From assembly GCA_902545825.1 (NCBI GenBank), contig CACCHS010000001.1:18434-82433 (forward strand): 64,000 bases of DNA. The letters run 5' to 3'. Below the pieces are notes generated by a model that was not told where the DNA came from, did no database searches, and was given only the letters and a program-made list of their open reading frames with translations. The position numbers and the translations under genes are program-made. Shown here in pieces: positions 32,505-44,194 of the stretch. The stretch's first letter is position 1, and each line of letters starts with the position of its first letter. This DNA is from an uncultured Pelagibacteraceae bacterium (GTDB lineage Bacteria > Pseudomonadota > Alphaproteobacteria > Pelagibacterales > Pelagibacteraceae).

Positions 32505-32614
32505 TTATTCCTTTTTTTTTCTCTTTTAAGTTTTCTTTTTTCTTTAAGGGAAAGCTTTGCTTTTTTCATTACGCTTGAGTCTTTGAAAGATTTGCCGCTA
32601 TATCTCTTGGACAT
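32501..32614 (-). CDS. Very basic small protein, 37 aa (MSKRYSGKSFKDSSVMKKAKLSLKEKRKLKREKKRNK)
   Basis: Not in ORF track; ATG abuts fabI TAA, TGA overlaps next gene's ATG. Confidence 0.6.
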   Translation of the reverse strand: MSKRYSGKSFKDSSVMKKAKLSLKEKRKLKREKKRNK

Positions 32615-33400
32615 TTACTTTATATTTTTTGGGTCAGGCATACCAACTTTATTATAGCCTGCATCGACATAATGAATTTCACCTGTCACGCCACCACTAA
32701 GATCACTTAATAGGTACAATGCAGAATTTCCAACATCATGAATATCTACGTTTCTTTTTAAAAAGGAGTGGTCTTCATTCCACTTATAAAGAAATTTAGC
32801 GTCCCCAATTGCAGAAGCTGCAAGTGTTTTAATTGGACCGGCACTTATTGCATTTACTCTTATTTTTTTGTTACCAAGATCTCGTGCAAGATATTTTACA
32901 CTTGCCTCCAAGGCAGATTTACAAACTCCCATAACGTTATAATTTGGAATTGCCTTTGTTGACTCGTAGGTTAATGTTAACATACTTCCGCCATCTTCCA
33001 TTATTTTTGAAGCTTCTTTGGCAACTTCTGTGAATGAAAAACAAGAAATTAGCATACTTCTTAAAAAATTTTCCCTGGTAGTATTTAGATATTCCCCAGA
33101 TAACTCAGATTTATCTGAAAATGCCACTGCATGAACTACAAAATCAATTTTTCCCCAATGTGATTTAATATCTTCAAAAAGTTTGATTACCTCATCCTTT
33201 TTTTCTACATCGCAACTAAATGTTGTCTTAGAATTTAATTTTTCTGCTAATGGAACAACTCTTTTCTTAAGAGCATCACCCAAATAAGTGAATGCTAAAT
33301 CAGCTCCGGCCTCTGATAGTTTTTGAGAAATTCCCCAAGCTATAGATCTCTCATTGGCTACTCCCATGATCAACCCTTTTTTGCCTTTCATTAAATCCAT
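32615..33400 (-). CDS. fabI: Enoyl-[acyl-carrier-protein] reductase (NADH)
   Basis: KGLIMGVANERSIAWGIS; SDLSGGVTGEIHYVDAGYN. Confidence 0.96.
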   Translation of the reverse strand: MDLMKGKKGLIMGVANERSIAWGISQKLSEAGADLAFTYLGDALKKRVVPLAEKLNSKTTFSCDVEKKDEVIKLFEDIKSHWGKIDFVVHAVAFSDKSELSGEYLNTTRENFLRSMLISCFSFTEVAKEASKIMEDGGSMLTLTYESTKAIPNYNVMGVCKSALEASVKYLARDLGNKKIRVNAISAGPIKTLAASAIGDAKFLYKWNEDHSFLKRNVDIHDVGNSALYLLSDLSGGVTGEIHYVDAGYNKVGMPDPKNIK

Positions 33401-33401
33401 A

Positions 33402-34613
33402 TTAAACTTTCTCAAATACTAATGTTGCATTAGTTCCACCAAACCCAAAGCTATTCGACATTACAGAATTTAAAGTAACATCTTTTTCAACTTTCGTAAC
33501 AATTGGATATTTTTTTGCCTCATCATCCATATCAGTAATATTTGCAGATGCTGCTATAAAACTATTTTTCATCATAATTAGACTATAAACAGCCTCATGA
33601 ACAGAAGTTGCTCCCAAAGAATGTCCTGCCAGAGATTTTGTGGAGCTTATTTTTGGTTTATAGTCAGTAAATACTTTACCAACAGCATTAAGCTCAGTGA
33701 TATCACCAACTGGTGTTGAGGTTCCATGAGTATTAATATAATCGATCTTATTTTTTGCAGTTCCAAGAGCCATATTCATACATCTTACGGCCCCCTCTCC
33801 TGACGGTGCTACCATATCATAGCCATCTGATGTTGCACCATATCCTGTAATCTCAGCGTAAATTTTTGCTCCTCTTGCTTTAGCATGCTCGTATTCTTCT
33901 AGGACTAAAACTCCACCACCACCTGAAATTACAAAGCCATCCCTAGTTTTATCGTAAGGTCTTGATGCTTTTTCAGGAGTATCATTATATTTTGAGGATA
34001 AAGCAGTCATAGCATCAAACATTGCAGTCATTGCAAAGTGAACTTCATCACTTCCACCTGCAAATATAATTTTTTGTTTACCTAATTGAATTAATTCCAT
34101 CGCATTTCCTATACAATGACCACTTGTTGCGCAGGCAGAGCTTATTGTGTAATTAACTCCTTTAATTTTAAAAGGGACTGCCAAAGTTGCTGAAGCCGTA
34201 CTGGACATAGTTCTTGGGACTACAAAAGGCCCCATTCTTTTTGGACTCTTTTGTCTTGTTTTATCAGCTGCCAAAATAACATTTTCAATTGATGGACCTC
34301 CAGAACCCATTATCATTCCTGTTGAAATATTACTTACATCTTTTTCCTCTAACCCTGAATCTTTTACCGCTTCAGACATTGAAATATAATTATATGCAGA
34401 TCCTGGACCCATAAATCTAATAAACTTCCTGTCTACATAATCCTCTAATTTAATGTTTGGTTTACCATGCACATTGCTTTTTAAATTATACTCTTTGTAT
34501 TCTTCGGAAAACGTAATTCCCGATTTAGAATTTAGCAAAGACTGATAGACTTCTTCTTGATTATTTCCCAAACATGAAACAACGCCAATTCCAGTTATTA
34601 CAACTCTCTTCAT
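33402..34613 (-). CDS. fabB: Beta-ketoacyl-ACP synthase I
   Basis: Thiolase fold, [34 protein letters not shown]; adjacent to fabA. Confidence 0.95.
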   Translation of the reverse strand: MKRVVITGIGVVSCLGNNQEEVYQSLLNSKSGITFSEEYKEYNLKSNVHGKPNIKLEDYVDRKFIRFMGPGSAYNYISMSEAVKDSGLEEKDVSNISTGMIMGSGGPSIENVILAADKTRQKSPKRMGPFVVPRTMSSTASATLAVPFKIKGVNYTISSACATSGHCIGNAMELIQLGKQKIIFAGGSDEVHFAMTAMFDAMTALSSKYNDTPEKASRPYDKTRDGFVISGGGGVLVLEEYEHAKARGAKIYAEITGYGATSDGYDMVAPSGEGAVRCMNMALGTAKNKIDYINTHGTSTPVGDITELNAVGKVFTDYKPKISSTKSLAGHSLGATSVHEAVYSLIMMKNSFIAASANITDMDDEAKKYPIVTKVEKDVTLNSVMSNSFGFGGTNATLVFEKV

Positions 34614-35113
34614 TATTTAAACAGTCCAACTTTTAAATTTTCAGCACTATAAATTTTTTTTCCGTCAGCTAATAAAATTCCATTCGCGAGACCAACTGTA
34701 GTACCTTCTTTTACTAATATTCTTTTCATATCAATTTCATAAATCGCTTTTTTAACATTTTTTAAAACCTCTCCGGTAAATTTTACACTATTTACGCCCA
34801 AAGCACGTCCTCTACCTGGATTACCTAGCCAGCCCAAATAAAATCCAACCAGTTGCCACATTGCATCTAATCCAAGGCATCCTGGCATCACAGGATCTCC
34901 TTGAAAATGACAATCAAAAAACCAAAGCTCATCTTTAATATCCAATTCAGCTTTTATTAATCCTTTTTTAAAAGCACCTTTATCTTCACTAATTTCTGTT
35001 ATTCTGTCAAACATAAGCATTGGTGGTAATGGTAGCTTTGCGTTTCCAGGCCCAAAAAGGTCACCTTTTCCACAATTAATTAATTCATCATAATTGAATG
35101 AATTCTTTTTCAT
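34613..35113 (-). CDS. fabA: 3-hydroxydecanoyl-ACP dehydratase/isomerase
   Basis: [29 protein letters not shown]. Confidence 0.97.
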   Translation of the reverse strand: MKKNSFNYDELINCGKGDLFGPGNAKLPLPPMLMFDRITEISEDKGAFKKGLIKAELDIKDELWFFDCHFQGDPVMPGCLGLDAMWQLVGFYLGWLGNPGRGRALGVNSVKFTGEVLKNVKKAIYEIDMKRILVKEGTTVGLANGILLADGKKIYSAENLKVGLFK

Positions 35114-35163
35114 AAATTTGTAACCTTATTACTTGATTTAAATAAATTATAATATAGAAATAG

Positions 35164-35180
35164 TTTAGAACTATTATAAA
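35164..35180. promoter_or_regulatory. Irr/ICE-like 7-3-7 palindrome upstream of the Fur-family gene
   Basis: TTTAGAA-CTA-TTATAAA, one mismatch to TTTAGAA-N3-TTCTAAA; 8 nt before ATG. Confidence 0.6.
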
Positions 35181-35188
35181 TAACCACA

Positions 35189-35605
35189 ATGAAAAACCAA
35201 GATTTTATCAATAAATTGAGAAATTCTGGCTTAAGACCTACAAAACAAAGAATTAAAATTTGCGAAGCTCTCTTCAACACTGAAAAAACCTTTCATTTCA
35301 CAGTAAATGATTTAGCAAAAATGATGCAAAAAAATTTCAATGAGAAAATTTCTTTAGCCACTGTTTACAATACACTCCATGCTTTTAAAAAAAAAGGATA
35401 CGTAAAAGAAATTTCTTTAGGAAATGACAAAAGCTATTTCGATACTAACATTAGTTCTCATCATCATTTTTATGATACTAAAACAAACGAGTTGATTGAT
35501 ATTGATTCAAGTAAAATTGAACTCAAAAATATTCCAAATCCTCCAAAAGGAAAATCAATAAAAGAAATTGATGTAGTTATAAATGTTGAGAACGATTCTC
35601 AATAG
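35189..35605 (+). CDS. irr: Fur-family regulator, Irr-like
   Basis: LRPTKQRIKICEALF, ISLATVYNTLHAFKKKGYVKEI, SSHHHFYDTKTNELIDI; adjacent to katG. Confidence 0.8.
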   Translation: MKNQDFINKLRNSGLRPTKQRIKICEALFNTEKTFHFTVNDLAKMMQKNFNEKISLATVYNTLHAFKKKGYVKEISLGNDKSYFDTNISSHHHFYDTKTNELIDIDSSKIELKNIPNPPKGKSIKEIDVVINVENDSQ

Positions 35606-35622
35606 TTTATAAACGTTCTAAA
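35606..35622. promoter_or_regulatory. Irr/ICE-like 7-3-7 palindrome upstream of katG
   Basis: TTTATAA-ACG-TTCTAAA (flanks extend to AGTTTATAA-ACG-TTCTAAACT). Confidence 0.6.
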
Positions 35623-35637
35623 CTACTTGACTTCTAC

Positions 35638-35654
35638 TTTAGACTGATTATAAA
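35638..35654. promoter_or_regulatory. Second weaker 7-3-7 element upstream of katG
   Basis: TTTAGAC-TGA-TTATAAA, two mismatches to TTTAGAA-N3-TTCTAAA, 32 bp from first element. Confidence 0.4.
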
Positions 35655-35681
35655 CTGATAATATCTATATAGGAGAACTAA

Positions 35682-37892
<2,211 letters not shown>

Positions 37893-37911
37893 TAAAATAG
37901 GGTAATAAAAA

Positions 37912-38526
37912 ATGGTTCAAGTTAGTTTCGAAGACTTCTTTAAAGTTCCTGACCTAAAATTTGATATTTCAAGGTTAAGAAAAGATTTAGAGGTAATTTT
38001 AGAAAAGAAAAATTTTAATTCGTTGGGAATAAGTCATTTTGGTGCCATACCAATAAATAGAATACCAAACGATAACGATTCAGTTGAAGGTCATAATGTA
38101 AGAGGTAAATATTGGACCATAGCAGACGAAACTGGAAAAGTGGTTTCAAGAGATATAACTATTGATGAGTCAAAATATACAGAACTAATACCAGAGTTTG
38201 AAAATACTTATTTTAAAGACGTTTATGAAACTCTAAAAAGTAAATTTAAGCTAGGTAGAGTAAGACTACTTTTGAAAGAGCCAAGATCTACTTTAAGTTG
38301 GCATAAAGATCCAGAACCAAGATTGCATATACCAATAATTACTAACAAAGGTTGTTCTATGGTGATAGAAAATGTAGCCAAACACTTACCAGCAGATGGT
38401 CACGTAACTATAACGAACAATACAAAATTTCATAACTTTTTTAATGGTGGAGAACAAGCAAGAATTCATTTAGTTGCATGTGTATTGGAAAATCCTTTTA
38501 AAAAAAATAATGACAGAAATCACTAA
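37912..38526 (+). CDS. Aspartyl/asparaginyl beta-hydroxylase-like (2OG-Fe) cupin protein
   Basis: SWHKDPEPRLHIPI ... HNFFNGGEQARIHLVACVL HxD/H metal-site-like arrangement. Confidence 0.65.
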   Translation: MVQVSFEDFFKVPDLKFDISRLRKDLEVILEKKNFNSLGISHFGAIPINRIPNDNDSVEGHNVRGKYWTIADETGKVVSRDITIDESKYTELIPEFENTYFKDVYETLKSKFKLGRVRLLLKEPRSTLSWHKDPEPRLHIPIITNKGCSMVIENVAKHLPADGHVTITNNTKFHNFFNGGEQARIHLVACVLENPFKKNNDRNH

Positions 38527-38752
38527 AGGTCTATTCGGAGCTTCAAAAGAAATATTTGAAAATAACAAAGGTTCAATTCTTAGAACTATTATCTATACAA
38601 TTGGACACTTTGCTATCGCAATAACAGTGTTGATGTTGGTAGCGGACGTGACGTTTATGATTGCATTAACAGATGCAATAGTTGAACCAATAGCAAATTC
38701 GGTCTGGTACTTTATTCTAGACAAGTGGTGGGCGAGTAAATCCAAAAAATAA
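38510..38752 (+). CDS. DUF2061-like small membrane protein
   Basis: SILRTIIYTIGHFAIAITVLMLVADVTFMIALTDAIVEPIANSVWYFILDKWW; ATG overlaps preceding gene end. Confidence 0.7.
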   Translation: MTEITKGLFGASKEIFENNKGSILRTIIYTIGHFAIAITVLMLVADVTFMIALTDAIVEPIANSVWYFILDKWWASKSKK

Positions 38753-38758
38753 TTTTTT

Positions 38759-38777
38759 GCGAATGATTATCATTAGT
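38759..38777. promoter_or_regulatory. Fur-box-like site 1
   Basis: GCGAATGATTATCATTAGT, 14/19 to GATAATGATAATCATTATC. Confidence 0.55.
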
Positions 38778-38808
38778 TTAAAAAGTTGTTAATAAAAAAT
38801 TTTTTTTT

Positions 38809-38827
38809 GATAACAATTATCATTATC
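38809..38827. promoter_or_regulatory. Fur-box-like site 2
   Basis: GATAACAATTATCATTATC, 16/19 to GATAATGATAATCATTATC. Confidence 0.65.
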
Positions 38828-38872
38828 ACAGAAAAAAGTTGAAATAATTTTTTTAATTTTTATTCTAAATTA

Positions 38873-39052
38873 ATGGATATACAAAACTATAATTGTAAAA
38901 AATGTGGACTTACAATCGCATCTAAATGTTCTAAATGTGATAGAACAGTCGATGTGAAAGTTTTAAATGATGGTTGTATTGTTCAAGTTACAAAATGTGG
39001 GGATTGTGCGAACATACCTGTTATTAAAGACGTTTGTTCACAGCAAGAGTAA
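38873..39052 (+). CDS. Cys-rich small putative metal-binding protein, 59 aa (MDIQNYNCKKCGLTIASKCSKCDRTVDVKVLNDGCIVQVTKCGDCANIPVIKDVCSQQE)
   Basis: Not in ORF track; CxxC x3 (CKKC, CSKC, CGDC) plus other Cys; downstream of Fur-like boxes. Confidence 0.75.
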   Translation: MDIQNYNCKKCGLTIASKCSKCDRTVDVKVLNDGCIVQVTKCGDCANIPVIKDVCSQQE

Positions 39053-39502
39053 CTAATTAATACCCCAAACATTTTTAGTATTTAACCAACCAGTATAATT
39101 GTTGGTTTTTACTTTACACCAATTTTGTTTGCACTTTTTAACAAGGGCCAAAACCCCCTTTTCAATTCTTACTAATGGCTTTGAGTAATAGCTATCTTTT
39201 TTAAAAAGAACTTTATTCTCTAAAATCACAAGAGACTTTGGAGACTTTAATTGAGAAATGTGTATCCACCCCCCATTATTCTTATGATCAATAATTTTTC
39301 TAAAATTTTCTTTTTTATCAATAACCTTTAAAGGTAGATATTTTTTTTTGTAAATAAACTTAATTTGATCATCTTTACTTGGCCCATACCTTACATTTAC
39401 TTCATTATACTTAAGCATCAAAAAGTAATCACTTTCTTGTGCGAAAACATTTATATGAAAGTTAAAAAATATAATAAGTATGAAAATTTTTAGCATATAC
39501 AA
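39053..39502 (-). CDS. Exported SH3-like domain protein
   Basis: Signal peptide; NVRYGPSKDDQIKFIYKK ... GGWIHISQL; NWCKVKTNNYTGWL. Confidence 0.85.
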   Translation of the reverse strand: MYMLKIFILIIFFNFHINVFAQESDYFLMLKYNEVNVRYGPSKDDQIKFIYKKKYLPLKVIDKKENFRKIIDHKNNGGWIHISQLKSPKSLVILENKVLFKKDSYYSKPLVRIEKGVLALVKKCKQNWCKVKTNNYTGWLNTKNVWGIN

Positions 39503-40239
39503 TTTTTTTTCTTTTTAAATTTTACTTTTCTAAATTTTAGATCTTTTAAGTTCAAAATTAAAATATTTGAACTTAAGTTTTTTCCTATATGACAGATTTT
39601 TTTTATGGCTTCAATTGCTTGTAAATTTCCAACAACACCAGCCACAGGACCTAAAATACCATCAGACTCACAATTTAATACATCATCCGGAGGTAGTTCT
39701 TGGTAGAAGCATTTTAAACAAGGTTCGTTTTTATTCTTAAAATCAAATGTAAAAATATGGCCATCAAATCTGCTGATAGATCCAGATATAAAAAATTTTT
39801 TTAATTTTAACGAACCTTCATTTAATAGAAATTTTGTTCTAAAATTATCAGTCCCGTCAATAATTACATCATACTTTTTAGCAATTTTATCAAAATTTTT
39901 GTTAGTAATTTTTGCTTTGTGTTTAATAATTTTAATATCAGGGTCAATTTTTTTTATTTTTGTATAGATAACATCAACTTTTAATTTCCCCACATCTTGA
40001 GAATTATACATTCCTTGACGATGAATATTAGATAAGCTTACTTTATCAAAATCTACTAACCCAACCTGTCCAACTCCAGCTCGACACAAGTAATCTACAG
40101 CTGGACAACCTAATCCCCCAAGCCCAATAATTAATATTTTAGACAACGATATTTTTTTTTGGCCAAGGATACCAATATCTTTTAAAACTATTTGTCTTGA
40201 ATATTTTTCTAAATAATTTTTATTGAATTTTTTTTTCAT
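39490..40239 (-). CDS. ThiF/MoeB/HesA-family adenylyltransferase
   Basis: YSRQIVLKDIGILGQKKI, IGLGGLGCPAVDYLCRAGVGQVGLVDFDKVSLSNIHRQ. Confidence 0.93.
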   Translation of the reverse strand: MKKKFNKNYLEKYSRQIVLKDIGILGQKKISLSKILIIGLGGLGCPAVDYLCRAGVGQVGLVDFDKVSLSNIHRQGMYNSQDVGKLKVDVIYTKIKKIDPDIKIIKHKAKITNKNFDKIAKKYDVIIDGTDNFRTKFLLNEGSLKLKKFFISGSISRFDGHIFTFDFKNKNEPCLKCFYQELPPDDVLNCESDGILGPVAGVVGNLQAIEAIKKICHIGKNLSSNILILNLKDLKFRKVKFKKKKNCIC

Positions 40240-40673
40240 TTTCCAGTAGATCCAAAACCTCCAGAACCTCTGATTGTTTCAGGTAGATCTTGTACCTCTT
40301 CAAACTGGATTTTTAAAATTGGAACAAGAATCATTTGAGCTATCCTGTCACCATTATTAATAATAAATTCTTTATCACCATGGTTAAATAAAATAACCTT
40401 TAACTCACCCCTATAATCACTGTCTATTGTTCCCGGCGTATTGAGAACTGAAATACTAGATTTTGCTGCTAAACCTGATCTAGGCCTAATTTGAATTTCA
40501 GTATCATTTGGTATTGCTACAGATAATCCAGTTGGGACTAACGCGGATTTATTAGGTTTAATAACAATTTTATCTTCTGTAAGAGCCATCAAATCCATTC
40601 CTGAAGATCCCTCAGTTTTATAGATTGGTATTTGAGCTTTATGACTAAGTTTTTTAATTAAAACTTTAATCAT
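40236..40673 (-). CDS. dut: dUTP diphosphatase
   Basis: EGSSGMDLMA, RPRSGLAAK, NTPGTIDSDYRGE, GSGGFGSTG. Confidence 0.97.
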   Translation of the reverse strand: MIKVLIKKLSHKAQIPIYKTEGSSGMDLMALTEDKIVIKPNKSALVPTGLSVAIPNDTEIQIRPRSGLAAKSSISVLNTPGTIDSDYRGELKVILFNHGDKEFIINNGDRIAQMILVPILKIQFEEVQDLPETIRGSGGFGSTGK

Positions 40674-40675
40674 AA

Positions 40676-41875
40676 TTAATTCAGTTGATTTATAATTCTC
40701 TCCACAATCTTGTCAGCGAGATTACTTTTGCTTGTTTTTTTTATTTCCTCAAAGTGTTGATTTTTATAGAAAATTGAAACGGAGTTTTCGTCCGACTCGA
40801 AGCCAATATCTTTCTTTGATATATCATTTGCTATTATCCAGTCACAGTTTTTCTCTGTTAATTTATTCTTTGAATTTAATTCTAAATTCATTGTTTCAGC
40901 AGCAAAACCAATTACAAGTTTTGGTCTCAATGAATTATGATTTGATACATTATTTAAAATATCAATATTTTTTTCTAAATTTAGAACAAGGTTATCCTTT
41001 TTTTTAATCTTATTTTTATTATAGTTTTTAATCTTCCAATCACCAACGGCTGCAGAAAATACTGCTACATCTGCAGGTAAATTATTTAATGTTTTTTCAT
41101 ACATTTCTTCTGCAGTTTTTACCTTTATTAACTTAATATTAGGATCTGCTATTTGATTTGAAGGTCCTGATATTAATGTAGTATCAAATCCGTTTCTGTT
41201 TAAAGAATTTGCTATTTCAAAGCCTTGTTTGCCACTTGATCTATTTGTAATATATCTTACAGGATCTATAAATTCCTGAGTAGGACCAGCAGTTACGATA
41301 GCCCTTTTTTTATTAACATTATTCAATTTTTTGAAATACTGATTTAAGTAATTAAGAATTTCAGTTGGCTCTGACATTTTACCTTCGCCGTATTCTCCAC
41401 AAGCCATATCACCAATATTTGGTCCAATCATTTCATAACCAAAAGTTTTTAACTTTTGAATATTATCTTTATTGGATTTATGTTCCCACATTCTTACATT
41501 CATTGCAGGCGCTAAAAAAATTTTCTTATTTGATGCTAGTGTCACAGTTGTAGCAAGATCATCCGCAAGTCCATAACTTAATTTTGAAATTGTATTAGCT
41601 GTAGCAGGTACAATTAATATCAAATCAGCCCATCTAGAAAGTGATATATGATCCATTTCTGCTTCATTCTTATGATCAAAAAGTTGGGTATAAACTTTTT
41701 CTTGAGAAAGAGTGACAACGGATAATGGTGTCACAAATTTTTTAGCATTTTCCGTAAGTATAGTTTTTACCTGTGCACCATTTTTTTTTATTAATCTTAT
41801 TACATCTAAAGCTTTATAAGCAGCAATACCACCACAGATAATAAGTAATATTTTTTTTCTATCTAAAAAATTCAT
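40676..41875 (-). CDS. coaBC: Phosphopantothenoylcysteine decarboxylase/ligase
   Basis: ICGGIAAYKALDVIRLI; APAMNVRMWEH; GPTQEFIDPVRYITNRSSGKQG. Confidence 0.97.
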   Translation of the reverse strand: MNFLDRKKILLIICGGIAAYKALDVIRLIKKNGAQVKTILTENAKKFVTPLSVVTLSQEKVYTQLFDHKNEAEMDHISLSRWADLILIVPATANTISKLSYGLADDLATTVTLASNKKIFLAPAMNVRMWEHKSNKDNIQKLKTFGYEMIGPNIGDMACGEYGEGKMSEPTEILNYLNQYFKKLNNVNKKRAIVTAGPTQEFIDPVRYITNRSSGKQGFEIANSLNRNGFDTTLISGPSNQIADPNIKLIKVKTAEEMYEKTLNNLPADVAVFSAAVGDWKIKNYNKNKIKKKDNLVLNLEKNIDILNNVSNHNSLRPKLVIGFAAETMNLELNSKNKLTEKNCDWIIANDISKKDIGFESDENSVSIFYKNQHFEEIKKTSKSNLADKIVERIINQLN

Positions 41876-41882
41876 TGTGAAA

Positions 41883-43451
41883 TTAAAATACTAAGTAACC
41901 AAAAAATACAAGCAATAATAATCCAATAATACTTTGGTTTCTAAAAGATTTCATTTCCATTTCTTTATCTTTAAGAGCCGAATAAGAATTTGAGTTTTGA
42001 GGTATTTGTCCACTAGCTAAAAAAGTAAGAGCCTGATTTGCTTTATCCATTATTTGAGGTAACTCTGGCAATCTTTTGAGGACTTCAGTTGAGTCTTTCA
42101 AGGTCTCAGTTAAATTTGAAATTGGATCCTTAGTTTCTTTGAGCCATTTTTCAAGCACAGGCTTTGAAGTTTCCCAAATATTTGTTTCAGGGTTTAATTT
42201 TCTTGCAACTCCTTCAACAACAACCATTGTTTTTTGAAGTAATAATAATTGGGGTTGCGTTTGCATGTTAAATTTTTCAGTAATGTCAAATAACTGTTTA
42301 AGTAATTTTCCTCCCGAAATATCTTTAACTGATTGGCCAAAAATCGGTTCTCCTATGGATCTAAGAGCTTGAGCTAGTTCATCTACATTAACGTTTTTTG
42401 GTACTAGGCCAGCAACTATATGAACATCTGCAACTTTTTTATAATCTCTTAAAATAAATCCGTATAAAATTTCTGCTAAAAATTTTCTATTAAGCTTATC
42501 TAATCGACCCATAATACCAAAGTCGATTGTTACAATTCTCCCACTATTATCAATAAGTAAATTTCCTTGATGCATATCAGCATGAAAAAAACCATCCCTA
42601 ACAGCGTGTCTTAAAAAGTGTTGAATAATATCTGTTGCAACATTTTTAACATTAATGCCTTTTTCAATTAAAATATCTTTTTCACGAATTGATTGCCCCT
42701 CAACCCAGTCTAAAGTTAAAACTTTTTCACTTGTAAAATTCCAATAAATTTTTGGTACAAAAAATCCAACATCATTTGTTGTATTTTCGGAAAATTCGTT
42801 TGCCGCGGCTGCCTCAAACCTTAAATCCATCTCATGATTAGTAATTTCTTTTAATAAAAAAACTACCTCCATTAACTTTAATCTTCTAGTTTTAGTAGCT
42901 ATATTTTCAATTAAGTAAGCTAGAAGCATTAAGGCATCTATTTCTTCATTAAATTTCTTTTTAATATCTGGTCTTAGAATTTTAATCGCTATATCTTTTA
43001 TTGTTCCATTATCATTAAATTGCGCTTTGTGTACTTGTGCTATTGATGCTGCTGCGATTGGCTCACTAAAATTTAAAATTGAGTTATATATTTCTTCTCC
43101 AAGCTCATCTTTTAAAATATCTTTTGCCTCTTCATTAGAAAAAGGTGGGACTCTGTCCTGTAATTTTTCTAATTGTCTTGATAGCTTTTCCCCAATTATA
43201 TCCGGTCTGGTTGCTAGGAACTGACCTAGTTTAATAAATGTTGTTCCCATTCCCTCTATGGATTTACATAGTTTTTCCTCATCGTTCAAATTTTTAAGCT
43301 CATAATCTTTTTTAGTAAGACTAATAGAAAAAATATTTACTAAAATTTGTATTACTACAGGAGGTTTATGAATTTTAGATATTACTTTAATAGCATCAGA
43401 TAGCGCTAACTTTCTTGCAATTTTAAATAGAATAAAAATCTTTTTTAACAT
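41883..43451 (-). CDS. ubiB: UbiB/ABC1 family ubiquinone biosynthesis kinase-like protein
   Basis: GMGTTFIKLGQFLATRPDIIGE; HADMHQGNLL; DFGIMGRLD. Confidence 0.96.
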   Translation of the reverse strand: MLKKIFILFKIARKLALSDAIKVISKIHKPPVVIQILVNIFSISLTKKDYELKNLNDEEKLCKSIEGMGTTFIKLGQFLATRPDIIGEKLSRQLEKLQDRVPPFSNEEAKDILKDELGEEIYNSILNFSEPIAAASIAQVHKAQFNDNGTIKDIAIKILRPDIKKKFNEEIDALMLLAYLIENIATKTRRLKLMEVVFLLKEITNHEMDLRFEAAAANEFSENTTNDVGFFVPKIYWNFTSEKVLTLDWVEGQSIREKDILIEKGINVKNVATDIIQHFLRHAVRDGFFHADMHQGNLLIDNSGRIVTIDFGIMGRLDKLNRKFLAEILYGFILRDYKKVADVHIVAGLVPKNVNVDELAQALRSIGEPIFGQSVKDISGGKLLKQLFDITEKFNMQTQPQLLLLQKTMVVVEGVARKLNPETNIWETSKPVLEKWLKETKDPISNLTETLKDSTEVLKRLPELPQIMDKANQALTFLASGQIPQNSNSYSALKDKEMEMKSFRNQSIIGLLLLVFFGYLVF

Positions 43452-44155
43452 TAAACCTTCCAGCCTGAATGAATAGACACTATTCCACCGCTTAAATCTC
43501 TATATTTACAATTTTCAAAACCATTTTTATTCATTAACTCAACAAGCTGATTTTGATTTATAAATTTATCTATACTTTTTATAAGATATTCATAAGGCTC
43601 ACTTTTGCCTACTATCAACTTCCCAACTTTTGGAATTATTTTTGAATAATTCTTATACAAGAAATTTAAGTTAGAATTTGATATTTTTGAGAATTCCAAA
43701 CATAAGAAACGTCCCCCAGGCTTTAAAACTCTATGTGCCTCTTTTAAAGATTTACTAATATCTTTTGTATTTCTAAGGCCGAAACTTATTGTGTAATAAT
43801 CAAAAAGATTGGACTTGAACTTTAAATTTTCAGCGTTTCCTATATGCCAAGAAATATTATCTACATTTTTAAATCTTTTCTTTCCTTGGTCTAACATTTT
43901 TTTGTTAGGGTCAACATTATAAACACTGCCTTTAAACTTAACTGTATTTAAAAATAGTTGACCGATATCACCTGTTCCACATCCTACATCAATCAATTTT
44001 TTATTAGTATAAGGTGACATCATCATAATTAAGTCCTTTTTCCAAAGTCTATGTATACCTAATGACATAAAATCGTTCATGAGATCATATTTATCGTAAA
44101 CATCATTAAAGACATTTCGGACCAGGTTTTTTTGGTTTTGTAAAAATTGTTTCAT
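43451..44155 (-). CDS. ubiE: Ubiquinone/menaquinone biosynthesis methyltransferase
   Basis: VFNDVYDKYDLMNDFMSLGIHRLWK; DVGCGTGDIG; ISFGLRNTKD. Confidence 0.96.
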   Translation of the reverse strand: MKQFLQNQKNLVRNVFNDVYDKYDLMNDFMSLGIHRLWKKDLIMMMSPYTNKKLIDVGCGTGDIGQLFLNTVKFKGSVYNVDPNKKMLDQGKKRFKNVDNISWHIGNAENLKFKSNLFDYYTISFGLRNTKDISKSLKEAHRVLKPGGRFLCLEFSKISNSNLNFLYKNYSKIIPKVGKLIVGKSEPYEYLIKSIDKFINQNQLVELMNKNGFENCKYRDLSGGIVSIHSGWKV

Positions 44156-44194
44156 TGTATTTATTATTTTTTATAAATAATAATATAGTAATAA

